Positions 1-5,715 of a stretch of DNA of 23,423 nt are shown here, in pieces. Source of the stretch: a virus. The stretch spans positions 1-23,423 of IMG/VR virus record IMGVR_UViG_3300025647_000283; one strand, 5' to 3'. The notes under the pieces were generated by a model. It was not told the origin of the DNA. It was given only the letters and a program-made list of their open reading frames with translations, and made no database searches. Numbering within the stretch: position 1 is the stretch's first letter; every line of letters starts with the position of its first letter. Made by a program: the position numbers and the translations under genes.

Positions 1-8
1 TGACCGCA

Positions 9-425
9 ATGGTCGAAGACATCAACAGCGAGATCGTCAGCTCCATAAACGAGGAAGGGCTAACCAACATCCTAAGAAACATGGGCAAGGACATCCGCAA
101 GAACAATCGCACCCGATCATGGCCAACAATCTACAACATGGTCAAAGCAGCACAGAAATGCTCAGACGCATACAAGCCACCAATTCTAGGACCGGCAAAG
201 TCAATCGCCTGGGACAGTGACGCCATCGAAGCCAGACGAATGAACCGGGGAGATCCAGTCGCAGAGACATACATCACCGGATCAGGAGCAGACAGACTGC
301 TAGAAAAAAACCTCGTGACGATGAACGTCATTCAAATGTACCGGCAAAGCCTGGAAGAAAACCGCATAGAAGCATATGCCAGAAGAGAGCAGCCAGCCGA
401 CCCAATAGAGGACTATCCATTCTAA
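9..425 (+). CDS. Hypothetical protein with SSB-like acidic C-terminal tip (possibly 5'-truncated)
   Basis: Unrecognised 138-aa protein. It is mostly charged and probably helical, with no signal peptide or membrane segment. Its last residues are DPIEDYPF. Acidic residues followed by a terminal Pro-Phe are the hallmark of the tip by which bacterial SSB recruits replication and repair proteins, so a DNA-metabolism role is possible but inferred. The frame stays open to the left edge (no stop in the eight bases before the ATG) and no ribosome-binding site is visible there, so the real start may lie outside the window. The stop overlaps the next start in a TAATG (423-427), so translation of the winged-helix gene is probably coupled to it. 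Coding-strand composition is C-rich and G-poor, unlike the virion genes downstream. Confidence 0.7.
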   Translation: MVEDINSEIVSSINEEGLTNILRNMGKDIRKNNRTRSWPTIYNMVKAAQKCSDAYKPPILGPAKSIAWDSDAIEARRMNRGDPVAETYITGSGADRLLEKNLVTMNVIQMYRQSLEENRIEAYARREQPADPIEDYPF

Positions 426-1033
426 TGCGCCCCAAACAACTCAGAGCCAAAGATCTAAGAGCCTTTGCAATCGTTCCCATCAGAGCGATCAAAGACCCAC
501 GGATCACGCCCAAAACCCTCCGGGTTCTCATTGCCTTCTGTAGCTACTGCGACAGCATCGGACGCACCTTCGTCAGCAATGAACGCATAGGCCAAGACAT
601 CGGCAGCAAGCGAACAGCAGTAGGATACCATGTCAGGAAGCTTAGAGACTACGGCTACATGGTTTATTGTAGACCATTCTACAAAGGCCAGAGATCCACA
701 AGCAACCGCATCGTCTTCGATCCTCACGTCAAATACGAGGACACACTGCGCTCCAGGCTAACAGCCAAACAGCAAATGGAACTAAGTGAAGCAGAAACAA
801 ACGCACAGCTTCAAGAGCAAATAGATAAATCTGGCACTAACTGCGAGGTTGAACTGGACTTATCTAGGTTAAGGGCTGAATTTCAGTATCTCACGACAGA
901 CTATTTCACGAGGGCAATCGGTGCTGGATGGAGGATCAAGCCGGATGTCGTGCAGTCAGCGGCCATAATGCTGGCCAATCAGGCCGTAGAGCTCCTCACA
1001 GAGCCGCACAGCAACGAAACAGAGGCGGCATAG
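425..1033 (+). CDS. Winged-helix DNA-binding protein, replication-initiator/regulator-like
   Basis: This 202-aa protein has an N-terminal winged-helix region at about residues 25-100. It contains a helix (TPKTLRVLIAFCSYCD), a helix-turn-helix stretch (FVSNERIGQDIG, then a second helix around AVGYHVRKLRDYGYM), and a beta-wing running through YCRPFYKGQRSTSNRIVF. This layout is typical of phage and plasmid replication-initiator or HTH_36-type proteins, in which the second helix reads DNA. The C-terminal half is acidic and helical with no motif I recognise. Its start overlaps the stop of the upstream gene, so the two form a transcription/translation unit. Likely roles are origin recognition or transcription control of the early region; I cannot separate these from sequence alone. 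Composition matches the upstream gene and differs from everything after 1280. Confidence 0.72.
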   Translation: MRPKQLRAKDLRAFAIVPIRAIKDPRITPKTLRVLIAFCSYCDSIGRTFVSNERIGQDIGSKRTAVGYHVRKLRDYGYMVYCRPFYKGQRSTSNRIVFDPHVKYEDTLRSRLTAKQQMELSEAETNAQLQEQIDKSGTNCEVELDLSRLRAEFQYLTTDYFTRAIGAGWRIKPDVVQSAAIMLANQAVELLTEPHSNETEAA

Positions 1034-1279
1034 GTATGGGTAGCCAAACGAGACAACCGGCAATGGTTCGGGCGCACAGCGAGTCAGGCTGTATTAAGAG
1101 TCATAATCCACATTATGTTAAATTGCAGACACAAGATGTTGTGGTTGACGGGCATCGAGGCACAAGAGCGCCACAATCATGCCACATTTGGAACAGCACC
1201 CCTTGCCCCCCGCCCCCTCGCGCCTGTTGTACAGTCCCCCACGAAACTATTTTCCAAAAAACCATGAAAGGCCGTTTCC
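1034..1279. other. Non-coding junction with C-tracts and GC-skew reversal
   Basis: About 246 bases without a convincing gene, separating the two early-type genes from the virion operon. It holds four C-runs (1199-1202, 1206-1211, 1213-1217, 1236-1240), which are G-runs on the minus strand and could form a quadruplex, followed by an A/T-rich stretch (1241-1266). The coding strand is C-rich to the left and G-rich to the right, so composition flips here. I found no good sigma-70 promoter pair, no tRNA and no clear terminator. The frame open across 928-1302 looks spurious. An origin, a phage-specific promoter or a recombination joint are the plausible contents. Confidence 0.5.
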
Positions 1280-1678
1280 ATGCCCGATCTAACTTCTTCT
1301 GAGCGCAATGTTCTTTTATCTTTATCTCGCAATAATCCTCCTGGTTGGTTTTTGAGGGCTGTTGATCCCAGCTCTCCGATTGATCCGAATGAGGGTGCTG
1401 CCCATACTGAGAGCTATGAGCTTGAGGATGGTCGCCAGATTCTTGTTCCCCGTGTTCGTTTGCAAGATGGGAAGCCTGTTGTTTTATCTGGCAAGGGTGA
1501 GGCATTTGATGAGGCTATGAAGCGCGGTGATTTTATTGTTGTCCCTGATGGACAAGACCCTGATGACTATTCTAAGACTTTAAGCAGTCTTATTGGGAAG
1601 ATGCGTTCTTCTGGTGGGAAGGGTAGTATTCGTCCGAAGGCGAGACCTAAGAAGTTACTTAACGTGAAGGGAGGTTGA
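1280..1678 (+). CDS. Hypothetical phage protein, first gene of the virion operon
   Basis: A 132-aa protein I cannot name. The N-terminus is amphipathic (SSERNVLLSLSRNNPPGW). The middle (ELEDGRQILVPRVRLQDGKP, about residues 47-66) followed by a helix (EAFDEAMKRGDFIVVPDG) recalls a short module seen in phage structural and ejection proteins, where a 'dGk...iPtv' strand pair precedes 'eA...a...g'. This resemblance is weak. The C-terminus is basic (about 110-132, rich in K, R, G, S), which would suit nucleic-acid or virion binding. An AAAGG (1266-1270) lies nine bases before the ATG. The stop is followed at once by the start at 1680, so it is probably co-translated with the next two small genes. 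Confidence 0.65.
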   Translation: MPDLTSSERNVLLSLSRNNPPGWFLRAVDPSSPIDPNEGAAHTESYELEDGRQILVPRVRLQDGKPVVLSGKGEAFDEAMKRGDFIVVPDGQDPDDYSKTLSSLIGKMRSSGGKGSIRPKARPKKLLNVKGG

Positions 1679-1679
1679 G

Positions 1680-1844
1680 ATGCCTAACAAGAAACCAGGA
1701 TTATATGCGAACATCCACGCTAAGAAGAAGCGGATTGCTGAGGGCTCTGGCGAGAAGATGCGGAAGCCTGGTAGCAAGGGCGCTCCTAGTGACGCTGCTT
1801 TTCGCAAGGCTGCCAAGACGCGGATGAAGAAGTCTTATGGATGA
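1680..1844 (+). CDS. Small basic conserved phage protein (54 aa)
   Basis: A 54-aa reading frame starting with MPNKKPGLYANIHAKKKRIA and continuing through GSGEKMRKPGSKGAP. This 'YANIHAK(K/R)KRIAxGSGEKMRKPG' pattern recurs in small uncharacterised proteins of many podoviruses, usually close to the terminase genes, which is why I accept such a short gene. About one third of residues are Lys or Arg. GGGAGG (1670-1675) before the ATG is a good ribosome-binding site. The frame overlaps the next gene by eight bases. Function is unknown. The charge suggests nucleic-acid binding, or a role in packaging or head interior, by inference only. Confidence 0.7.
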   Translation: MPNKKPGLYANIHAKKKRIAEGSGEKMRKPGSKGAPSDAAFRKAAKTRMKKSYG

Positions 1845-1971
1845 TGGTGTAACTGTGTGGGTTGTTTATCCTGATGGCCTGCGCATTTACCATGATGGTA
1901 AGCAGGTTGGTTTGATACCTACTGATAAGTTTCCCAATGTGATTAGGGATCTTGCGAAGGGGCTATTGTAA
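1837..1971 (+). CDS. Very small hypothetical protein (44 aa)
   Basis: A 44-aa frame starting MDDGVTVWVVYPDGLRIYHD and ending in a short helix (PNVIRDLAKGLL). It looks like a small beta-hairpin fold (VWVVYPDG, LRIYHDGKQVGLIP) plus a C-terminal helix. It overlaps the stop of the preceding small gene by eight bases, the kind of overlap used for coupled translation throughout this window, and it fills what would otherwise be a gap up to the hairpin at 1971. Codon choice and G-rich coding strand match its neighbours. I do not recognise the family, and support rests on context and protein-like composition. Confidence 0.5.
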   Translation: MDDGVTVWVVYPDGLRIYHDGKQVGLIPTDKFPNVIRDLAKGLL

Positions 1972-1994
1972 TATCGTTTTCTATGCGATATCGT
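1971..1994. repeat. Short direct and inverted repeat, operator- or hairpin-like
   Basis: ATATCGT occurs twice (1971-1977 and 1988-1994). ATATCG (1971-1976) also pairs with CGATAT (1986-1991) around a nine-base loop, and 1986-1993 is the palindrome CGATATCG. It lies in the 55-base gap between a small gene and the SSB-tip protein. It could be a protein-binding site or an RNA hairpin upstream of the next ribosome-binding site (AGGAG, 2016-2020). It is too AT-rich and lacks a T-tract, so it is not a convincing terminator. Confidence 0.3.
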
Positions 1995-2026
1995 AATCCC
2001 ACTGTAACGTTGTATAGGAGATACAC

Positions 2027-2263
2027 ATGAACAAGCGATTTAGTGTTGTGCAAGCGAAGGAAGTGCCTGGTCGGGATAAGCCTGTTTGGCTGCGTCATGG
2101 CATTGCCTTTCAGAATGACAAGGGGATCAGCATCAAGCTTGAGGGATTGCCTTTACCCAACAAGGAGGGTGAGGTTTGGTTGAAGTTGTTTGAGGATGAT
2201 GGCAATCGTTCTCAGCAAGCGGCTCCTGCTGTTGGCAAGCTGGACGATGAAATTCCGTTCTAA
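2027..2263 (+). CDS. Small protein with SSB-type C-terminal tip (DDEIPF)
   Basis: A 78-aa protein. Residues 1-60 read as a compact all-beta domain (RFSVVQAKEV, PVWLRHGIAFQND, GISIKLEGLPLP, GEVWLKLFED), followed by a short Gln/Ala linker and the end KLDDEIPF. DDEIPF is essentially the acidic tip of bacterial single-stranded-DNA-binding protein (DDDIPF), which docks onto replication and repair proteins. The whole protein is less than half the length of a typical SSB (about 175 aa), so it may be a reduced OB-fold SSB, a decoy, or an unrelated protein that borrowed the tip. Related short proteins occur in phages and mobile elements as hypotheticals. An AGGAG (2016-2020) precedes the ATG. The stop overlaps the terminase small subunit start (TAATG, 2261-2265). 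Confidence 0.72.
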   Translation: MNKRFSVVQAKEVPGRDKPVWLRHGIAFQNDKGISIKLEGLPLPNKEGEVWLKLFEDDGNRSQQAAPAVGKLDDEIPF

Positions 2264-2682
2264 TGGCTAGAAAGAAAGAGGATAAGATAAAACCTATCCC
2301 GCCGGTTGGTCGGTTTGGTGGTGCGCGTGTGTTGCAGCGCCGGATTGGCCGGTCGGAGACTTTGGCTCAGAATAAAGAGGCTGTTGCGACTGAGCTGATT
2401 GCGATGGGTACGGCTCGTATGACTGACATTATTGATCTTCACACTGGTCAGGTTAAGCCGCTAGATGAGATCCCTTCTGAAGCATTGGCTGCGATCAAGA
2501 AGGTGACTGTTGGCCAGTACGGCACAACGATTGAGATGTTTGACAAGGTGAGCGTTCTGCGCATTCTGGCTAAGGCCAGTGGCTTGCTCGATGTAGAGAA
2601 GAACGTGGACAAGCCTTCGATCATTGGGATCAACATGAAGGGTCCAGAGATCACCACAACATATGAGGCTGATGATGACTGA
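2263..2682 (+). CDS. terS: Terminase small subunit
   Basis: A 139-aa protein directly upstream of and overlapping the terminase large subunit. The C-terminal half (KKVTVGQYGTTIEMFDKVSV, then LRILAKASGLLDVEKN, about residues 76-118) is the pattern found in small terminases of podoviruses and related phages, where a 'VGKYG...E..DK..AL..L.k..Gl' segment forms the oligomerisation core. The N-terminus is basic (MARKKEDKIK), fitting recognition of packaging-site DNA. The family assembles into a ring that selects viral DNA and stimulates the large subunit. It is longer than T7 gp18 (89 aa). The start overlaps the preceding stop, so it is probably co-translated with the SSB-tip protein. Confidence 0.85.
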   Translation: MARKKEDKIKPIPPVGRFGGARVLQRRIGRSETLAQNKEAVATELIAMGTARMTDIIDLHTGQVKPLDEIPSEALAAIKKVTVGQYGTTIEMFDKVSVLRILAKASGLLDVEKNVDKPSIIGINMKGPEITTTYEADDD

Positions 2683-4198
2683 TCTCCCCAGCATGAACTT
2701 GGATTTCTCTAAGTCTGCTACGGTCTGGAAGTTTTTACACGATAAGTCTTTTGTTCGCGGCCTGATGGGTCCGGTGGGATCGGGCAAGTCATACGGCTGT
2801 GCTGCTGAGATTATGTTAAAAGCTGTTCAACAAAAGCCTTCTCCGCGTGACGGCATTCGGTATTCCCGGTTTGTAATCGTGCGCAACACCTATCCAGAGC
2901 TTAGGACAACTACAATTAAGACCTGGCAGGAGCTATTCCCGGAAGATGTATGGGGTCAGATGCGCTGGCAACCGCCTATTACCCACCATCTTAAACTCCC
3001 CAGCAGAGATAATGCCCCTGGTATTGACTGTGAGGTTATATTCATGGCCCTTTCTACGCCCCAAGATGTGCGTAAGCTGCTGTCATTGGAGCTAACTGGT
3101 GCGTGGGTGAATGAGGCTAGAGAGCTACCAAAGGCTGTGATCGATGGTTTGACCCACCGCGTTGGCCGTTATCCTACCAAATCCGATGGTGGTGCGTCCT
3201 GGTACGGGATTATCATGGATACTAACCCGCCCGATGCGGATCACTGGTGGCATGAGCTGTCAGAGAAGAATCCTATCGGTGGCCGGTTCCCGTGGAAGTT
3301 CTTTCGTCAGCCAGGTGGTGTCTTGGAGGTGTCTGCCAAGGATCTACCAGAGAACCCGGAAGCAAATGGTTTTGTATTTTCCGGTGGCAAGTGGTGGATG
3401 GTTAATCCTTCTGCGGAGAATAAGGTGCATTTGCCTGATGGTTACTATGAGCAACTTCTCGGCGGAAAGAATGCTGACTGGATCAGGTGCTATGCAGAGG
3501 GCAAGTTTACCTTCGTGCAGGAAGGCAGGCCGGTTTGGCCGGAGTATGACGATGAAATGATGTCTGCGGATGTGCAGTATGATCCGCAATACCCGCTACA
3601 GATCGGCGTTGACTTTGGTTTAACACCGGCGGCTATCTTTGGGCAGCGAACATCTGGCGGCGCGTGGAAGATCCTCGATGAGCTTGTGACGTTTGACATG
3701 GGGCTTGAACGCTTTGGGCAGGAGTTGATAGGCAAGATCGCTGCAAGCTTCAACAAAGCAGAGGTGCAGATCTGGGGAGACCCTGCTGGGAACAAGCGTG
3801 ACGAGATCTATGAGGTTACAGCCTTCGATCACTTGCAGTCTATTGGGTTTCGCGCGCAGCCGACAGATAGCAATGCTTTCAATGTAAGGCGTGAGGCTGC
3901 TGCGGCTCCTATGAACCGGCTGGTTGGTGGCAAACCTGGTCTTCTCGTTAGCAAAAAGTGCTTGAGGCTGCGGAAATCTCTGAGTGGCGGCTATTTCTTT
4001 AAGCGTGTTTCTATGGGCGCTGGGCAGGATCGGTTTAAAGATGCGCCGGTGAAGAATGAACACTCTCACTGCGGGGATGCGTTTGGATATCTTATGCTCG
4101 GTGGCGGTGAGCAGCGCAGATTGCGGCGCGGAACCTATGGCGGAAGCTTTGCGGGTGGGCAAACATTCAGCGCAAGCACAGATTTCGAGATCTTCTAA
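2675..4198 (+). CDS. terL: Terminase large subunit (packaging ATPase and nuclease)
   Basis: About 507 aa; the motor that pumps DNA into the prohead and cuts it. Counting from the ATG at 2675: Walker A GPVGSGKS at 32-39; Walker B-like strand GAWVNEAR with the catalytic Glu at 147 (an Asn sits where Asp is usual); RVGRYP and MDTNPPDADHWW are motifs of this podovirus TerL subfamily; RNase H-like nuclease Asp residues lie in GVDFG (313), WGDPAG (369) and HCGDAF (468). An in-frame ATG at 2663 would give 511 aa, but a GAGG at 2665-2668 is well placed for 2675. The start overlaps terS by eight bases. T7 gp19, 586 aa, is the functional counterpart. The stop overlaps the next start (TAATG). Confidence 0.95.
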   Translation: MTDLPSMNLDFSKSATVWKFLHDKSFVRGLMGPVGSGKSYGCAAEIMLKAVQQKPSPRDGIRYSRFVIVRNTYPELRTTTIKTWQELFPEDVWGQMRWQPPITHHLKLPSRDNAPGIDCEVIFMALSTPQDVRKLLSLELTGAWVNEARELPKAVIDGLTHRVGRYPTKSDGGASWYGIIMDTNPPDADHWWHELSEKNPIGGRFPWKFFRQPGGVLEVSAKDLPENPEANGFVFSGGKWWMVNPSAENKVHLPDGYYEQLLGGKNADWIRCYAEGKFTFVQEGRPVWPEYDDEMMSADVQYDPQYPLQIGVDFGLTPAAIFGQRTSGGAWKILDELVTFDMGLERFGQELIGKIAASFNKAEVQIWGDPAGNKRDEIYEVTAFDHLQSIGFRAQPTDSNAFNVRREAAAAPMNRLVGGKPGLLVSKKCLRLRKSLSGGYFFKRVSMGAGQDRFKDAPVKNEHSHCGDAFGYLMLGGGEQRRLRRGTYGGSFAGGQTFSASTDFEIF

Positions 4199-4677
4199 TG
4201 GCTTTAGTGCAGCTCCCCCAGGTAAGAATGGGCCACGACGAGCACATTGTGCCTCTAAGCTATGAGCATCTTACCAGGATACGGCTCAAGAAAGAAAACC
4301 GTGACTTCGTAAACGTGATACCAAACTATCTGGATTACGTCTGGGATCACGCAGTAGATGGTATGAGCTGGGCAGGTATAGGCAGGGGCAAGGTTATCTC
4401 TGCATTTGGTATTAGGCCATTCTGGGACGGTGTTGCAGAAATGTGGCTTATACCTGGAGAGGAGATAGACCGCCATGCGATATCGGTTATACGAGCTTCT
4501 AAACAACTAACCGATATCGCAATAGCTAATAATGGCATAAAAAGACTACAGATCTGCGTAAATAGCGATAACGATACCGCATTTAGGTTTGCCAAGGCAC
4601 TACGTTTCGAGGTAGAAAGTATTATGAGAAAGTACGGACCGGATGGGTCTGACTATTACATGATGGTGAGGTTTTAA
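4198..4677 (+). CDS. T7 gp13-like internal virion protein A (DUF2833, GNAT-like fold)
   Basis: A 159-aa protein matching the DUF2833 group that includes T7 gp13 (138 aa), a protein needed for virion assembly. Visible family features are SAFGIRPFWDGVAEMWLIPG (about residues 64-83), IKRLQICVN, then AFRFAKALRFEVESIMRKYG and the C-terminal DYYMMVRF. The strand-helix order is that of GNAT acetyltransferases, but I see no clear acetyl-CoA loop (Q/RxxGxG/A), so catalysis is doubtful. In T7 the gene sits after the tail tube genes; here it directly follows terL, overlapping its stop. A role in assembly of the ejection machinery is inferred from the family. Confidence 0.82.
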   Translation: MALVQLPQVRMGHDEHIVPLSYEHLTRIRLKKENRDFVNVIPNYLDYVWDHAVDGMSWAGIGRGKVISAFGIRPFWDGVAEMWLIPGEEIDRHAISVIRASKQLTDIAIANNGIKRLQICVNSDNDTAFRFAKALRFEVESIMRKYGPDGSDYYMMVRF

Positions 4678-4678
4678 T

Positions 4679-4912
4679 ATGTCTGGAATATTTGGCGGTG
4701 GTCGGCCCGCTCCCACCCAAGCGCAAAAAGATGCAGAGGCCGCTCAGGCTCGTGCAAGTGAACGTGCGACTGCACAAGAGCGTACGGAAATGCAGGGTGT
4801 TCAATCTAGGCGGCGTCTTCGTCGCACTGGGGGCATGAGGTTGTTGTTTTCACCGGCGCGCCGAGAGGGTCCAGACTCGCAGAATTTAAAGACTACGCTC
4901 GGGGGTGACTAA
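4679..4912 (+). CDS. Small hypothetical virion-region protein
   Basis: A 77-aa protein with a glycine-rich N-terminus (MSGIFGGGRPAPTQ), an Ala/Glu/Arg helix (about 15-45) that could be a coiled coil, and a basic turn (RRRLRRTGGMRLLFSPARR) before a short end. Similar small 'GIFG...' proteins with a GRxSLL/RLLFS-like stretch commonly sit just before the portal gene of podoviruses; their role is unknown. GAGG at 4668-4671 precedes the start. The stop overlaps the next start (TAATG, 4910-4914). Confidence 0.68.
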   Translation: MSGIFGGGRPAPTQAQKDAEAAQARASERATAQERTEMQGVQSRRRLRRTGGMRLLFSPARREGPDSQNLKTTLGGD

Positions 4913-5238
4913 TGGCCAGTTTCGCACAGCAGGTTAAGATGGACTTTAATAATGCTGTTAGGTCTGTTGGCAGAGCTTTCTCTGGAGCGTCAAAGCCAAG
5001 GGGCGCTCCAGTATCCATGAAGAAAAGCACTCTAAGAAGCAGGAAGTCTGCTGCAATGTTGAAGAATATGATGGCTAACAGCAACAAAAGCGATGATGGC
5101 CCCACTCCAGAGCAACAGGTTGCTTCTGCCAGGGCTGCTGAAAGAGAGGCTAAGATAAAGAAGGGCAAGGCTCGGCGCAAGAAGTATGAGGCCGCTCAGA
5201 CTATGGCTAAAAAGATGAAGCTAATTTTTGTAGATTAG
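4912..5238 (+). CDS. Small basic hypothetical protein
   Basis: A 108-aa protein, strongly basic, with Lys/Arg clusters near residues 36-50 (MKKSTLRSRKSAAMLKNMM) and 77-104 (AEREAKIKKGKARRKKYEA). It is predicted helical, with no hydrophobic segment long enough to span a membrane. I do not recognise the family. It is translationally coupled to the upstream gene and belongs to a run of small basic proteins between the gp13-like gene and the portal. DNA binding inside the head, or a role in assembly, is possible but inferred from charge and location only. Confidence 0.6.
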   Translation: MASFAQQVKMDFNNAVRSVGRAFSGASKPRGAPVSMKKSTLRSRKSAAMLKNMMANSNKSDDGPTPEQQVASARAAEREAKIKKGKARRKKYEAAQTMAKKMKLIFVD

Positions 5239-5249
5239 GAAGGCTCGAC

Positions 5250-5435
5250 ATGACTCAAATCAAATCAGATCCCCGCATTCACCACAGAAATCGCCTAGCC
5301 GTTGAGCTGGTTCGTGCAAGAGATTCTAAGGGCGGGTTCGTTGCTGACGATCCTAACACTCCTGAGAATGAAGCCTGGGTAGAAAAGCCAAAGGCTAAAG
5401 AAAAAGCCAAGCCCAAAGCTAAAGCCAAGAAGTAA
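5250..5435 (+). CDS. Small protein with histone-H1-like Lys/Ala tail
   Basis: A 61-aa protein in two parts: a mixed N-terminal part (MTQIKSDPRIHHRNRLAVEL through PENEAWVEK) and a low-complexity tail of Lys, Ala and Pro (about residues 47-61, built from KAK and KPK units). Such tails resemble histone H1 and bacterial HU-like extensions and usually bind nucleic acid without sequence preference. A clear AGGAAGG lies before the ATG. Function unknown. Confidence 0.6.
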   Translation: MTQIKSDPRIHHRNRLAVELVRARDSKGGFVADDPNTPENEAWVEKPKAKEKAKPKAKAKK

Positions 5436-5438
5436 GAT

Positions 5439-5711
5439 ATGGTTAAGAAGGCGCACCAAAATCCGAAGGGCGGTCTTAACGAGGCTGGCCGTAAGCACTT
5501 TGAGCGTAAGGATGGGGGTAATCTAAAGGCTCCCGTCAAGACAGGGACCAATCCCCGGCGTGTTAGCTTTGCTGCTAGGTTCGCTGGGATGAAAGGCCCG
5601 ATGAAAAATGAGAAGGGTGAACCCACCCGCAAGGCTCTTGCCCTAAAGGCATGGGGTTTTGGATCGGTAGAGGCAGCGCGTAACTTCGCTAACCGTAATA
5701 AAAAAGGATAA
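5439..5711 (+). CDS. Basic conserved phage protein, DUF6321-like
   Basis: A 90-aa protein with about a quarter Lys plus Arg. Blocks in order are KGGLNEAGRKHFER, NLKAPV, PRRVSFAARFAGMKGPM, and GEPTRKALALKAWGFG. The pattern 'GGLtekGRk.f.r..G..LK.PV...RR.SF.ARm.GmkGpm....G.pTRkalaLkaW' is that of a family of small viral proteins I associate with DUF6321; the assignment is from memory and moderate. It directly precedes the portal gene, and an AAGGAT near its end supplies the portal ribosome-binding site. Its job is not established; charge and position suggest a DNA- or head-associated protein. Confidence 0.7.
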   Translation: MVKKAHQNPKGGLNEAGRKHFERKDGGNLKAPVKTGTNPRRVSFAARFAGMKGPMKNEKGEPTRKALALKAWGFGSVEAARNFANRNKKG

Positions 5712-5715
5712 TGAG

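Noticed and set aside
1145-1183. TTGACG at 1145-1150 as a promoter -35, and GGCAT/ATGCC as a terminator
   Set aside because: No acceptable -10 at 16-18 bases; the stem is only five pairs with a long loop and no U-tract.
928-1302. Overlapping + frame of 124 codons across the 1034-1279 spacer
   Set aside because: Overlaps two supported genes, unusual His/Cys/Pro-rich composition, no recognised pattern; the C-tracts just keep the frame open.
2010-2021. T7-type or sigma-70 promoter at TGTATAGGAG
   Set aside because: Overlaps the ribosome-binding site of the gene at 2027, has no -35 partner, and only the TATAG core resembles T7 promoters.
3620-4162. Opposite-strand frame of 180 codons within terL
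   Set aside because: Lies opposite the conserved nuclease domain; no start context.
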